From: Rhodothalassium salexigens DSM 2132
Lineage (GTDB): Bacteria; Pseudomonadota; Alphaproteobacteria; Sphingomonadales; Rhodothalassiaceae
DNA length: 64,000 bases
NCBI RefSeq assembly: GCF_004341375.1
Contig: NZ_SLXO01000006.1
Location: 124,001-188,000, forward strand
Reading direction: 5' to 3'
Made by a program: the position numbers and the translations under genes. This document shows, in pieces, positions 15,770-23,796 of this stretch (positions are counted from its first letter, which is position 1; each line of letters starts with the position of its first letter). The notes beneath the pieces are model-generated. The model made no database searches. It saw nothing but the letters and a program-made list of their open reading frames with translations, and was not told where the DNA came from.

Positions 15770-17884
15770 CTACTGGCCCGCGCCCGAGGCGCCGGTGTCG
15801 GCCCCTGCCGGGCCAGCGTCGTCCCAGCCCGACGAATGCTCGCGGAACCATTTGTCCATATAGAGCACGGTGCGCAGCATGTTGGACGGCTTGCGGCTGG
15901 TGCCGTGCCATTCGTCGTTCATCGGGATCAACTTGGTGGCCACGCCGCGGCGCTTGAGCGCGGCATAGAATTCCTCGGCCTGGGCCAGCGGCGTGCGCAG
16001 GTCCCGGACCCCGGTCATCAACAGCGTCGGCGTGGTCACCCGGTCGGCGTGCATGATCGGCGAATGGTCGAGCCAGCGCGCCGGGTCGTCGAAAAAGTCC
16101 GGCCGGAAGCGGGTATAGGCCCATTCGGCGATGTCGGCGGTGCCGGCGAAGCTGATCCAGTTGATCACCGGACAGCGCGACGCCGCGGCGGCGAACCGGT
16201 CGGTGTTGATCACCGTCCAGGCGGTCAACACGCCACCGCCCGAACAGCCCTGCACGAACATCCGGTCGGTGTCGATGCTGCGCCGCTCGATCGCCGCGTC
16301 GGTGGCCGCCATCAGGTCGTCGAAGTCGCGCCGGCCGGGATAGCGGTTGTCGATGGCGTTGGCGAAATCGCTGCCATAGCCGGTCGAACCGCGCGGATTG
16401 GCATAGACCACCACATAGCCGAGGCCGGCGAACATCTGGAACATCGGCCGGAAATTGACGCCATACATGGCGTGCGGCCCGCCATGGATCGCCAGCAGGA
16501 GCGGATAGCGCCGCGTGGCGTCATAGTCCGGCGGGGTGACGATCCAGCCCTGAACCCGGGCGTCGTCGCTCGACCCGACGGTGAACTCCTCCACCGTGCC
16601 CAGGGCCACGCCGTCGAGGATATCGGCGTTGACGTCGGTGAGCATCAGCGGGTCGGCGCGGCGCTTGAGGGTCAGGCGGTAGATGTTGGTGGTCGCCTGC
16701 GGAGCCGATCGATGGCCCACCGCCACGCCGCCGTCGCTGATCGCGGTCAGGGTCAGGCTGTGCATGCCCTCGGTCACCGGCTCGTGGCCGCCGTCGAGGC
16801 GCCCCTCGTGGATCTGGGTGCGCCCCTCGGCGGCCAGGGTGAAGAAGAAACGCTTGCCGTCGCGCGCCCACAGCAGCGACCGGGGCGCATTGGCCAGCCC
16901 GGCCAGCACCAACCGATCATTGCCGCCGTCGATATCCACGGCGCGCACCACGGTCGGGCGATAGTTGGTCTCCACCGCCACCGCGCCGCTGTACAGCACC
17001 GTCTGGCCGTCGGGCGATACGCGCGGGCTGCCCCAACCGCCATCCTGGCTGGTCAGTTGGCGAACCGCGCCGCCCGAGGGCGACACGGCGAGAATGTGCG
17101 AGGTCCAGGGGTCGGCGGCATCGGGATCGTCGACCATGTCACCGGCGAACAGGATCTCGCTACCGTCGGGGCGCCACTGCGGGCGGCCTTCCACATCCCA
17201 CGGCCCGTCGGTGATCTGGCGCGGCGTGCCGCCGGTGGCCGGCACCACGAACAGATGATCGTATCCGGTCTTCGGCCCCTGGCGATCGCGGCGATAGTGC
17301 AGCGTGTCGATAACCGCGGGGTCGGGCGTCCACTCGGCGTCCTTCGGTCGCGGCAGCGCGATGGTCCAGGACGGTTCCATCGCCACCTCGGAGACGAACG
17401 CCAGGCGTTTGCCGTCGGGCGACCACTGGAGCCGCGACGGTGCCGTGCGCCCCCAGGTGATCTGGCTGGTGGCACCATCGTCGACCCAGCGCACGAACAG
17501 CTGCGCGTTGCCGTCGGCGTCCTCAGCCACATAGGCCAGGCGGGTGCTGTCGGGCGACCAGCGCGGGTCGCTGCCCTCGACCAGCTCGCGCGGCCGGCTG
17601 CCGTCGGCGCGCATGATCCACTGCCGGGTGACCCAGCGGTCCGTGTACTTGTCGACGCTCGACCGCGCGTAGACGATCCGTTCGCCGTTGGGCGAGATCT
17701 GCGGCGCCGAGGCCCGCTCCCAATCGAGCCAGTGCTCGATCTTGAGCGGCTCGGGCGCCTCGGCCGCGGCGCCGTTTTCGGCTGTGTCTCGAACTGTGTC
17801 TTGGGCCGCGTCTTCGGCCACCGCCAAGCCGGGCAGAAGTGCCCAGGCCATCGCCGCCAATCCGACCCGTCGCCATGTCGTCAT
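15770..17884 (-). CDS. exported S9 family dipeptidyl/acylaminoacyl peptidase
   Basis: A 704-residue serine peptidase of the prolyl-oligopeptidase clan. Residues 1-23 are a signal peptide ending LAVA, so it acts in the periplasm or outside. A beta-propeller of WD40-like PD40 repeats (SPDGKRLAFVSE, RPDGSEILFAGD, SPDGQTVLYSG) covers residues 40-420. The catalytic domain has PLLLAIHGGPH, nucleophile Ser548 in QGCSGGGVLT, and the late acid and His regions MTGVRDLRTP and NDEWHGTS. The nucleophile loop has Cys before Ser and Gly after it, unlike the common GGSYGG. ATG at 17884 follows GGAGG by six bases. Confidence 0.9.
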   Translation of the reverse strand: MTTWRRVGLAAMAWALLPGLAVAEDAAQDTVRDTAENGAAAEAPEPLKIEHWLDWERASAPQISPNGERIVYARSSVDKYTDRWVTRQWIMRADGSRPRELVEGSDPRWSPDSTRLAYVAEDADGNAQLFVRWVDDGATSQITWGRTAPSRLQWSPDGKRLAFVSEVAMEPSWTIALPRPKDAEWTPDPAVIDTLHYRRDRQGPKTGYDHLFVVPATGGTPRQITDGPWDVEGRPQWRPDGSEILFAGDMVDDPDAADPWTSHILAVSPSGGAVRQLTSQDGGWGSPRVSPDGQTVLYSGAVAVETNYRPTVVRAVDIDGGNDRLVLAGLANAPRSLLWARDGKRFFFTLAAEGRTQIHEGRLDGGHEPVTEGMHSLTLTAISDGGVAVGHRSAPQATTNIYRLTLKRRADPLMLTDVNADILDGVALGTVEEFTVGSSDDARVQGWIVTPPDYDATRRYPLLLAIHGGPHAMYGVNFRPMFQMFAGLGYVVVYANPRGSTGYGSDFANAIDNRYPGRRDFDDLMAATDAAIERRSIDTDRMFVQGCSGGGVLTAWTVINTDRFAAAASRCPVINWISFAGTADIAEWAYTRFRPDFFDDPARWLDHSPIMHADRVTTPTLLMTGVRDLRTPLAQAEEFYAALKRRGVATKLIPMNDEWHGTSRKPSNMLRTVLYMDKWFREHSSGWDDAGPAGADTGASGAGQ

Positions 17885-18024
17885 GATCACCCTCCCTCAT
17901 AGGCCGCCGCGAAACCAACGGTGAGGCGACGGTAACCCATCGGCCGGGTCCGGGTCACTCGACACATGGGCGATTGTCTGCTGCGGGTCACCTGTTATGC
18001 GCGATCGCGGGACCGCAGCGGCGC

Positions 18025-18759
18025 TCAGATACCGCCGCCCTGGCTGTAAAGCACGGTGTGAATACCGCATTCGGTCTTGGCTTGGCCGCGCCAGCGCCCG
18101 GCGCGCGGGTCCTCGCCCGGGGCCACCGGCTCGGTGCACGGCTGGCAGCCGATCGACAGATAGCCGTCGGCCTCCAGCGGGTGGCGCGGCAGGTCGTGGG
18201 CGTCGAAATAGCCGTCCAGATCGTCGCGGGTCCAATTGGCCAGCGGGTTGACCTTGATGCGGCCCTCCTCGGCCTCGAACATGGGCAGCCGTTCGCGGCT
18301 CGACGCCTGATAGCGCTTGCGCCCCGACAGCCACACATCGACGCCGTCGAGCGCCCGCGCCAGCGGCACCACCTTGCGCACATGGCAGCAGGCGTCGGCG
18401 TCCTGGTGCCACAGCACGCCCTTGGGGTCGGCCTGGGCCAGCGGCTCGGGCTCGGGCTCGACGACGCGCAGATTGGTCAGGCCGAGCCGCTCGACCAGCT
18501 TGCGCCGATAGCGCCGGGTCTCGCCGAACAGCTTGCCGGTGTCGACGCTGACCACCGGGATGGTGCGGTCCACCTGGGCAGCCATGTGCAGCAGCACCGC
18601 CGACTCAGCGCCGAACGAGGTCACCAGCGCCACCCGTTCGCCCACGAACAAGGTCTTGAAGGCCGCGCGCAACACGTCGCGCGGGTCGGCATCTTCAAAC
18701 TCGGCCGACAGGATCTGCGCCTTGGCGGCCTTATAGTCGGTGAAATCGATCATGGTCAT
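18025..18759 (-). CDS. cysH: adenylyl-sulfate (APS/PAPS) reductase
   Basis: Reduces activated sulfate to sulfite in assimilatory sulfur metabolism. SFGAESAVLLHM forms the P-loop-like nucleotide site, and the C-terminal ECGIH holds the active-site Cys. The paired DACCHVRK and the GCQPCT motif supply four Cys ligands of a [4Fe-4S] cluster, the mark of the plant/alphaproteobacterial APS-type reductase. 244 residues from ATG 18759, eight bases after AAGGG. It is the last gene of the cys operon. Confidence 0.95.
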   Translation of the reverse strand: MTMIDFTDYKAAKAQILSAEFEDADPRDVLRAAFKTLFVGERVALVTSFGAESAVLLHMAAQVDRTIPVVSVDTGKLFGETRRYRRKLVERLGLTNLRVVEPEPEPLAQADPKGVLWHQDADACCHVRKVVPLARALDGVDVWLSGRKRYQASSRERLPMFEAEEGRIKVNPLANWTRDDLDGYFDAHDLPRHPLEADGYLSIGCQPCTEPVAPGEDPRAGRWRGQAKTECGIHTVLYSQGGGI

Positions 18760-18783
18760 GGTCACGGCCCTTTCCCTTTCGGT

Positions 18784-19308
18784 CTAGGCCACGGCGAACT
18801 TGGCGTCGTGACGGCGTTCGAGCGCGGTGGCCGGGCGGTCGGCGCGCACCTGGTCGAGCGCGGTGGACTGCATGGGCACCTCGAAGCGGGCGAGCGCGGC
18901 GCGCGCCACCGGCTCGCGGTTGGACGACACCGCCAGGCTGTCGAAGCCGCAGCGGGCCAGGAACCGCGCCTGATCGGGCAGCAGCGGCCCGGCCGCGCGC
19001 ACCTCGCCGCGATAGCCCAGATCCTTGCGCAACCGCATGGCCAGGGTGAAGCCGCGCCCGTCCTTGAAGTCAGGAAAAGCGATCTCGACCAAGTGCAGCC
19101 GGTCGACCCAGGGGGCAAGCCGCGCGGGCTCGGTGTCGCCGGCGACGCGCACGCCGACCGCGCCGAACGCGCGCACCACCGCCTCGCCGTCGCGCTCCAG
19201 CCGGTCGAGGCTGACCAGCCCGTGGGTCTGCGGGCTCAACGCGGTGTCGTCGTCGATCTCGGGCCAGTCGTGGACGCGGCGGCCCGGCGTCAGCTTAAGC
19301 AGGTGCAT
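18784..19308 (-). CDS. DUF934 protein of the sulfite-reduction operon
   Basis: A 174-residue cytoplasmic protein of the DUF934 family (oxidoreductase-probable-associated). Core sequence includes LHLVEIAFPDFKDGRGFTLA and RKDLGYRGEVRAAGPLLPDQ, the family hallmark. Members almost always sit next to cysI and cysH, as here, so a role in sulfite reductase assembly or electron supply is inferred, not shown. AGGAGG lies six bases before ATG; the start overlaps the cysI end by 14 bases, and cysH follows after 24 bases. Confidence 0.9.
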   Translation of the reverse strand: MHLLKLTPGRRVHDWPEIDDDTALSPQTHGLVSLDRLERDGEAVVRAFGAVGVRVAGDTEPARLAPWVDRLHLVEIAFPDFKDGRGFTLAMRLRKDLGYRGEVRAAGPLLPDQARFLARCGFDSLAVSSNREPVARAALARFEVPMQSTALDQVRADRPATALERRHDAKFAVA

Positions 19309-20962
19309 AGAGAGCCTCCTTGAACGGGTCGGCGCCCAGCCGGCGATAGGTGTCCAGAAACCGCTCGCCGCCCTCGCGCAGGGACAGATAGGTGTCGATC
19401 ACCGTCGCCACCGCGTCGACGATACCGTCTTCGGAAAAGCCCGGGCCGACGATCTGGGCAAGCGACGCGTCTTCCGCGCCCGACCCGCCGAGCAACAGCT
19501 GGTAGGCCTCGTCGCCCTTCTTGTCGACGCCCAGAATGCCGATATGGCCGGCATGATGGTGGCCGCAGGCGTTGATGCAGCCCGAGATCTTGATCTTCAC
19601 CTCGCCGATGTCGGCCAGGCGTTGCAGATCGTCGAAGCGCGCGGCGATCTTCTGCGCCAGCGGGATCGAGCGGGCATTGGCCAGCGCGCAATAGTCGAGC
19701 CCGGGGCAGGCGATGATGTCGGTGACCAGCCCGGCATTGGCGGTCGCCAGGCCGTGGCGCGCCAGGGCGGCGAACAGCACCGGCAGGTCGGCCTTCTTGA
19801 CGTGCGGCAGGACCAGATTCTGTTCGTGGGTGACGCGGATTTCGCCGGCCGCGTCGAAGCGATCGGCCAGGTCGGCCACCGCCTCCATCTGCTCGGCGGT
19901 GGCGTCGCCGGGGATGCCGCCATGGGGCTTGAGCGAGATCACCGCGCTGGCATAGCCGGGCTGGCGGTGCGACATGACGTTATGGTCCATCCACAGTCGG
20001 AAGCCGGTGTCCTGGTCATAGGCGCGGAGCACATGGGCGGGCTCGGCGGCCACCGCCTCGAAGGCCGGGGCGGCGAAGAAGGCTTGCAGGCGCGCCATCT
20101 CGGTCTCGGCCAGGCGGTCGATGTCCCGGTTCGCGTCGCCGAGCCGCTCGAACTCCGCCTCGACCGCGCGGGCGAACGCCTCGGCGCCCATCTCGTGGAC
20201 CAGGATCTTGATCCGCGCCTTGTACTTGTTGTCGCGCCGGCCGAACCAGTTGTAGGTGCGCAAGATCGCGTCCAGATAGCGCAGCAACTGGCCCTCGGGC
20301 AGGTGGCGGCGGATCGTCGGGCCGACGAACGGCGAGCGCCCCATGCCGCCGCCGACGATCACCTCGAAGCCGCGGCCGTGCTCGGCGTCGTCGTGCAGGA
20401 TCAGCCCCACATCGTGCAGCCGCACCGCCGCCCGGTCGTTGGCGCTGGCCACCACCGCAACCTTGAACTTGCGCGGCAGATAGCTGAATTCCGGGTGCAA
20501 CATGGACCATTGCCGGATCAACTCGGCATAGGGCCGGGGGTCGGCGATCTCGTCGGCGGCAGCGCCGGCGAACTGGTCCGACGTGACATTGCGGATGCAG
20601 TTGCCCGAGGTCTGGATGGCGTGCATCTCCACATCCGCCAATTCGGCCAGGATATCGGGCACGTCCTTCAGCGCCGGCCAATTGTACTGGACGTTCTGGC
20701 GGGTGGTGAAATGGGCATAGCCCTTGTCGTAAAGGCGCGCGATGCGGGCCAGCCGGCGCATCTGCGCCGACGACAGCGTGCCATAGGGGATCGCCACCCG
20801 CAGCATATAGGCGTGCAGTTGCAGATAGAGCCCGTTCATCAGCCGCAGCGGCTTGAACTCGTCCTCGCTCAATTCGCCCGACAGGCGGCGCGTCACCTGA
20901 TCGCGAAACTCGGCGATGCGGTCGCGCACCAGGGCGTGGTCATATTCGTCATACCGGTACAT
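19295..20962 (-). CDS. cysI: sulfite reductase hemoprotein subunit
   Basis: Siroheme enzyme that takes sulfite to sulfide with six electrons. Two nitrite/sulfite reductase half-domains lie in 555 residues. TTRQNVQYNW in the first half marks the substrate pocket; CPGLDYCALANA and GCINACGHHHAGHIG give the four Cys of the [4Fe-4S] cluster coupled to siroheme. No flavoprotein CysJ is near, so a ferredoxin donor, as in most alphaproteobacteria, is inferred. A 90-base gap separates it from DUF2849 upstream. Confidence 0.94.
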   Translation of the reverse strand: MYRYDEYDHALVRDRIAEFRDQVTRRLSGELSEDEFKPLRLMNGLYLQLHAYMLRVAIPYGTLSSAQMRRLARIARLYDKGYAHFTTRQNVQYNWPALKDVPDILAELADVEMHAIQTSGNCIRNVTSDQFAGAAADEIADPRPYAELIRQWSMLHPEFSYLPRKFKVAVVASANDRAAVRLHDVGLILHDDAEHGRGFEVIVGGGMGRSPFVGPTIRRHLPEGQLLRYLDAILRTYNWFGRRDNKYKARIKILVHEMGAEAFARAVEAEFERLGDANRDIDRLAETEMARLQAFFAAPAFEAVAAEPAHVLRAYDQDTGFRLWMDHNVMSHRQPGYASAVISLKPHGGIPGDATAEQMEAVADLADRFDAAGEIRVTHEQNLVLPHVKKADLPVLFAALARHGLATANAGLVTDIIACPGLDYCALANARSIPLAQKIAARFDDLQRLADIGEVKIKISGCINACGHHHAGHIGILGVDKKGDEAYQLLLGGSGAEDASLAQIVGPGFSEDGIVDAVATVIDTYLSLREGGERFLDTYRRLGADPFKEALYAPA

Positions 20963-21052
20963 GGGGCAGCGCTCTCTCGGTTCGGACGGGTCGAATCGGA
21001 TCGGGTCCGGGGGGGCGGCGGACCAGGGCAGCGGGGCCGATAAGATTCCAAT

Positions 21053-21370
21053 TCAGTTGGCAGATTGATAGCCCAGGTCGCGGCGTACCGTGGGGCCGGT
21101 GGCGCGGATCGCCTCGCGGTTGCGCGCCGGGCGCGGCCGGTCTTCACCGTCCAGCACGGCGCCGATCAACGCCGGCTCGACCACCAGATTGGCCACCGCG
21201 TCGGCCTGCGCCCGGTCCATCAGATAGTCGGCCATGTCGTCATTATGGGCGACCGCGGCTTGGCCCGCCTCGCCCTGCCAGTCGCCGGCGGCGGTGAGGA
21301 ACACCACCCGGCCGGTCAACAGGTCATTGGCGGTGACGATCCACGGGCCTTGGGGCTTTTTCTTCGGCAT
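21053..21370 (-). CDS. DUF2849 protein
   Basis: A 105-residue soluble protein of the DUF2849 family: KKPQGPWIVTANDLLTGRVV and the A-N-D-L-L-xG-xVV core, then AxADVxxxxLA-like helices (RAQADAVANLVVEPALIGA). The family is found between cysG and cysI in alphaproteobacteria, as here. Function unknown; the constant position suggests a part in siroheme delivery or sulfite reductase biogenesis. ATG at 21370 lies eight bases past AGAGGA; the gap to cysG is 49 bases. Confidence 0.88.
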   Translation of the reverse strand: MPKKKPQGPWIVTANDLLTGRVVFLTAAGDWQGEAGQAAVAHNDDMADYLMDRAQADAVANLVVEPALIGAVLDGEDRPRPARNREAIRATGPTVRRDLGYQSAN

Positions 21371-21419
21371 CGGTCCGGTCCTCTTTTGGATGGGCGCTCG
21401 GATTGGGCGATCGGGCGGG

Positions 21420-22853
21420 TCAGCCGGCCCGGCTTTCGGCATCGGCGAACAGGGGCGCCAGTGCTTCGGCCGGCCAGTCGCGGGCCAGGCGCGCCACCTC
21501 GCCGATCACGATCATCGCCGGGCTTTCGATGGCGTGGACGGCGACCAGGTCCGGCAGGTCCACCAGCCGGCCATAGACCCGCCGTTCGCCCGCCTGGGTG
21601 CCGCGTTCGATGATCGCCACCGGCAGGTCGGCGGGCGCGCCGTCGCCGGTCAGCCCTTGGGCGATGTCGCGCGCGGTGGTGACGCCCATATAGACCGCGA
21701 GCGTGCGCCCCGGCCCATAAAGCCCGCGCCAGCTTTGCGCGCCGCCGCCCTTGAGCTGGCCGGTGACCAGGGTCACCGCCGAGGCATGGTCGCGGTGGGT
21801 CAGCGGGATCAGGCTGTGCGCCGCGCAGCCGGCCGCTGCCGTGACGCCGGGCACCACCGACACCGCCACGCCGGCGGCGGTCAGGTCCTCGACCTCCTCG
21901 CCGGCGCGACCGAACACGAACGGGTCGCCGGACTTCAGCCGCACCACCCGGTTGCCGGCGCGCGCCTCGCGGATCAGCAGATCGTTGATCGCCGCCTGCC
22001 CCCACGAGGGGTGGCCGGCGCGCTTGCCCACATGGACGAAGCGCGCGTCGCGGCGCGCATAGTCGAGCACATCCTCCGAGACCAGCCGGTCATAGACGAT
22101 CACATCGGCCTGTTGCAGCGCCCGGTGCGCCTTGAGCGTCAGCAATTCGGGGTCGCCGGGGCCGGCGCCGACCAGCAGCACCTCGCCCCCGGCTTCGCCT
22201 GCGGCCTTGCCCTGGTCGCGCTCGGCGGCCGCCGTCTGGGCCAGGCGCTCCAGCCGCGCGCCCAGGGCGTCGTCGGACAGCGCCAGCAGGTCGTCGCCCG
22301 CCGCGCCGTCGAAGAACCGGTCCCAGAACCGGCGCCGGTCGGCCCCCTCGGGCAGCACCGCCTTCAGCCGGTCGCGAAACCCGGCGGCATTGTCCACCAG
22401 CCGGCCGAAGCCCTGGGGCAGCCACGCCTCGATGCGCGCGCGCAACCGACGGCCGAGCACCGGCGCGCCGCCATTGGTGCAGATCGCGATGCTCAAGGGG
22501 TCGCGGTCGACGATGGCGGGGGTGATGAAGTCGCACAGGGCCGGCCGGTCGACCACATTGACCGGCACGCCGGCGGCGCGCGCGGCGCTGGCCACGGCGG
22601 TGTCGGCGGCCGCGTCCTCGGTGGCGGCATAGACCAGCGCCACGCCGGCCAGGTCGGCGGGCTCGAACGCGCGCGCGGTCACCTCGACCCGGCCGCGCCA
22701 GTCGCCGAGACCGGCCCAGCCGTCGGGCGCCACCACGCGCAGCCGCGCCGGCGTCTTGGCAAGCAGGCGCAGCTTGGCGTGCGCCGCTTCGCCGTCGCCG
22801 ACCACGAGCACGGTGCGACCGTCGAGGCGAACATTGATCGGCAGGGTACGCAT
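21420..22853 (-). CDS. cysG: multifunctional siroheme synthase CysG
   Basis: Makes siroheme from uroporphyrinogen III: dehydrogenase/ferrochelatase N-terminal half and SAM methyltransferase C-terminal half in one 477-residue chain. N-terminal NAD site VLVVGDGEAAHAKLRLL; then the methyltransferase signature VLLVGAGPGDPELLTLKAHRAL and VVRLKSGDPFVFGRAGEE, with VPGVTAAAGCAA. The start ATG 22853 follows AGGAGG by nine bases. First gene of the operon, expressed from the promoter at 22893-22921; it supplies the cofactor for CysI. Confidence 0.95.
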   Translation of the reverse strand: MRTLPINVRLDGRTVLVVGDGEAAHAKLRLLAKTPARLRVVAPDGWAGLGDWRGRVEVTARAFEPADLAGVALVYAATEDAAADTAVASAARAAGVPVNVVDRPALCDFITPAIVDRDPLSIAICTNGGAPVLGRRLRARIEAWLPQGFGRLVDNAAGFRDRLKAVLPEGADRRRFWDRFFDGAAGDDLLALSDDALGARLERLAQTAAAERDQGKAAGEAGGEVLLVGAGPGDPELLTLKAHRALQQADVIVYDRLVSEDVLDYARRDARFVHVGKRAGHPSWGQAAINDLLIREARAGNRVVRLKSGDPFVFGRAGEEVEDLTAAGVAVSVVPGVTAAAGCAAHSLIPLTHRDHASAVTLVTGQLKGGGAQSWRGLYGPGRTLAVYMGVTTARDIAQGLTGDGAPADLPVAIIERGTQAGERRVYGRLVDLPDLVAVHAIESPAMIVIGEVARLARDWPAEALAPLFADAESRAG

Positions 22854-22892
22854 GGGGCTCGGGCCTCCTGTGTCGGCATGTGCAGTGCGACA

Positions 22893-22921
22893 AAGGTAGG
22901 CGCGCGCCAAAACGCTCACAA
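22893..22921 (-). promoter_or_regulatory. cys operon promoter with overlapping dyad
   Basis: Minus strand TTGTGA (22916-22921), 17-base spacer, TACCTT (22893-22898), about 40 bases before cysG. A dyad GCTC-N6-GAGC with flanking AAA/TTT overlaps the -35 element and could be the site for a sulfur-responsive regulator. Confidence 0.5.
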
Positions 22922-22935
22922 ACGAGCTTTTCTTA

Positions 22936-22963
22936 GGCCGGGCATAGAAATTATTGCCCGGCC
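22936..22963. repeat. 9-bp perfect inverted repeat upstream of cys promoter
   Basis: GGCCGGGCA (22936-22944) and TGCCCGGCC (22955-22963) form a perfect dyad around a 10-base AT-rich loop, just upstream of the cysG promoter. It could be a hairpin or an operator; no T run favours a terminator. Confidence 0.5.
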
Positions 22964-23008
22964 CCAGCTGCCCCCAAATCGAGCCGCCCGCCCCCCGGAT
23001 CGCGCCGC

Positions 23009-23039
23009 AAAAAAGCGGCGGTCCGCCGGACGGACCGCC
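23009..23039 (-). terminator. Rho-independent terminator of the DUF6491-like gene
   Basis: GGCGGTCCG / CGGACCGCC stem (23017-23025 and 23031-23039) with a five-base loop; in the minus direction it is followed by CGC and then six T. It sits about 70 bases past the stop of the gene at 23108. Confidence 0.75.
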
Positions 23040-23107
23040 TTCACCGTCTTGGCGACGGCGCGACCGGGCTGCCGGCGCACCGATGGCCGCCGGCAGCGCG
23101 CTGTGCC

Positions 23108-23482
23108 TTAGCGGGCCTCGGCCAGTTCCACCTTGTCGCCGACCAGGCTGGCATATTGCTCGGGCGTCAATTGCTCGATGCTGGCGATGCCGCAGGACGT
23201 GCGACCGAAGGTGATGCGGTCGCGGAACGCGCCCTGAAGCCGGCCCATATGGGTCGCCGACAACTTGGCGGGCTTGCCCTCGAACGCCGCCGGGCAGGGC
23301 TCGCTCAGTTCGGCGCGATACTTGTTGCGCTTGCTCCAGTCATAAAGCACCAGCGTGTCGGCATCGACCGCCGTCCAATAGCCGATATCGTGCTTGGATA
23401 CGCTGTCGCCGGCGCTCGCCGTGGTGGTCGCGGCGGTGGCCAACAGGCCCGCCGCCAGGATCGTCTTGAAGGTCGCTCGCAT
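23108..23482 (-). CDS. small exported DUF6491-like protein
   Basis: A 124-residue protein with a signal peptide (residues 1-23, ending ASAG; ILAAGLLATAATTTAS). The mature part has VDADTLVLYDWSKRNKYRAELSEPCP, resembling the DUF6491 pattern of an aromatic-rich line then a Cys-Pro, and a second Cys in GRTSCGIA that could pair. Function unknown. It has its own terminator and is preceded by the relatively AT-rich gap 23483-23796, so it is a single-gene unit. Confidence 0.8.
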   Translation of the reverse strand: MRATFKTILAAGLLATAATTTASAGDSVSKHDIGYWTAVDADTLVLYDWSKRNKYRAELSEPCPAAFEGKPAKLSATHMGRLQGAFRDRITFGRTSCGIASIEQLTPEQYASLVGDKVELAEAR

Positions 23483-23796
23483 GTCGTGGTCTCCGTTTTT
23501 GATTGTTGCCGCGCGGCCTCTTTCAACCCGCGCGTCTCCAACCATGATCCCACGCTGCTCCTGCGTCCACTTAGCAAATCGTTGACCCGCTATTGAAAAA
23601 GTAAAAAACTAAAAAGTTGTTTTGAAAGCCAAAACCACGCGTTCAAGAAAATGAACACGCGCCATCGACCATTCGATTAACATATATCGGTTTGACATAT
23701 TTATGACGACTAAACCCCTAAACCGACATGCGCCCGACCGATCGTTCGGCCGGGCGCATCCGGTGCAACCGCGGGGCGTCGAACCGCCAGGGCGGG
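23483..23796. other. AT-rich intergenic region
   Basis: No gene is supported. The part at 23580-23720 is much richer in A+T than the rest of the window and holds runs such as AAAAAGTAAAAAACTAAAAA. It contains an imperfect palindrome (CGCGTTCA, AGAAAA, TGAACACGCG at 23638-23661) and a hairpin at 23728-23759 (separate entry). The upstream promoter of the DUF6491-like gene probably lies here. Confidence 0.5.
23728..23759 (-). terminator. hairpin after the prolyl oligopeptidase gene
   Basis: 14-bp stem with one mismatch (ATGCGCCCGACCGA / TCGGCCGGGCGCAT) and a four-base loop, about 40 bases past the stop at 23797. In the minus direction the following bases are only moderately T-rich (GTCGGTTTAGGGGTTTAG), so termination is likely but not certain. 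Confidence 0.5.
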
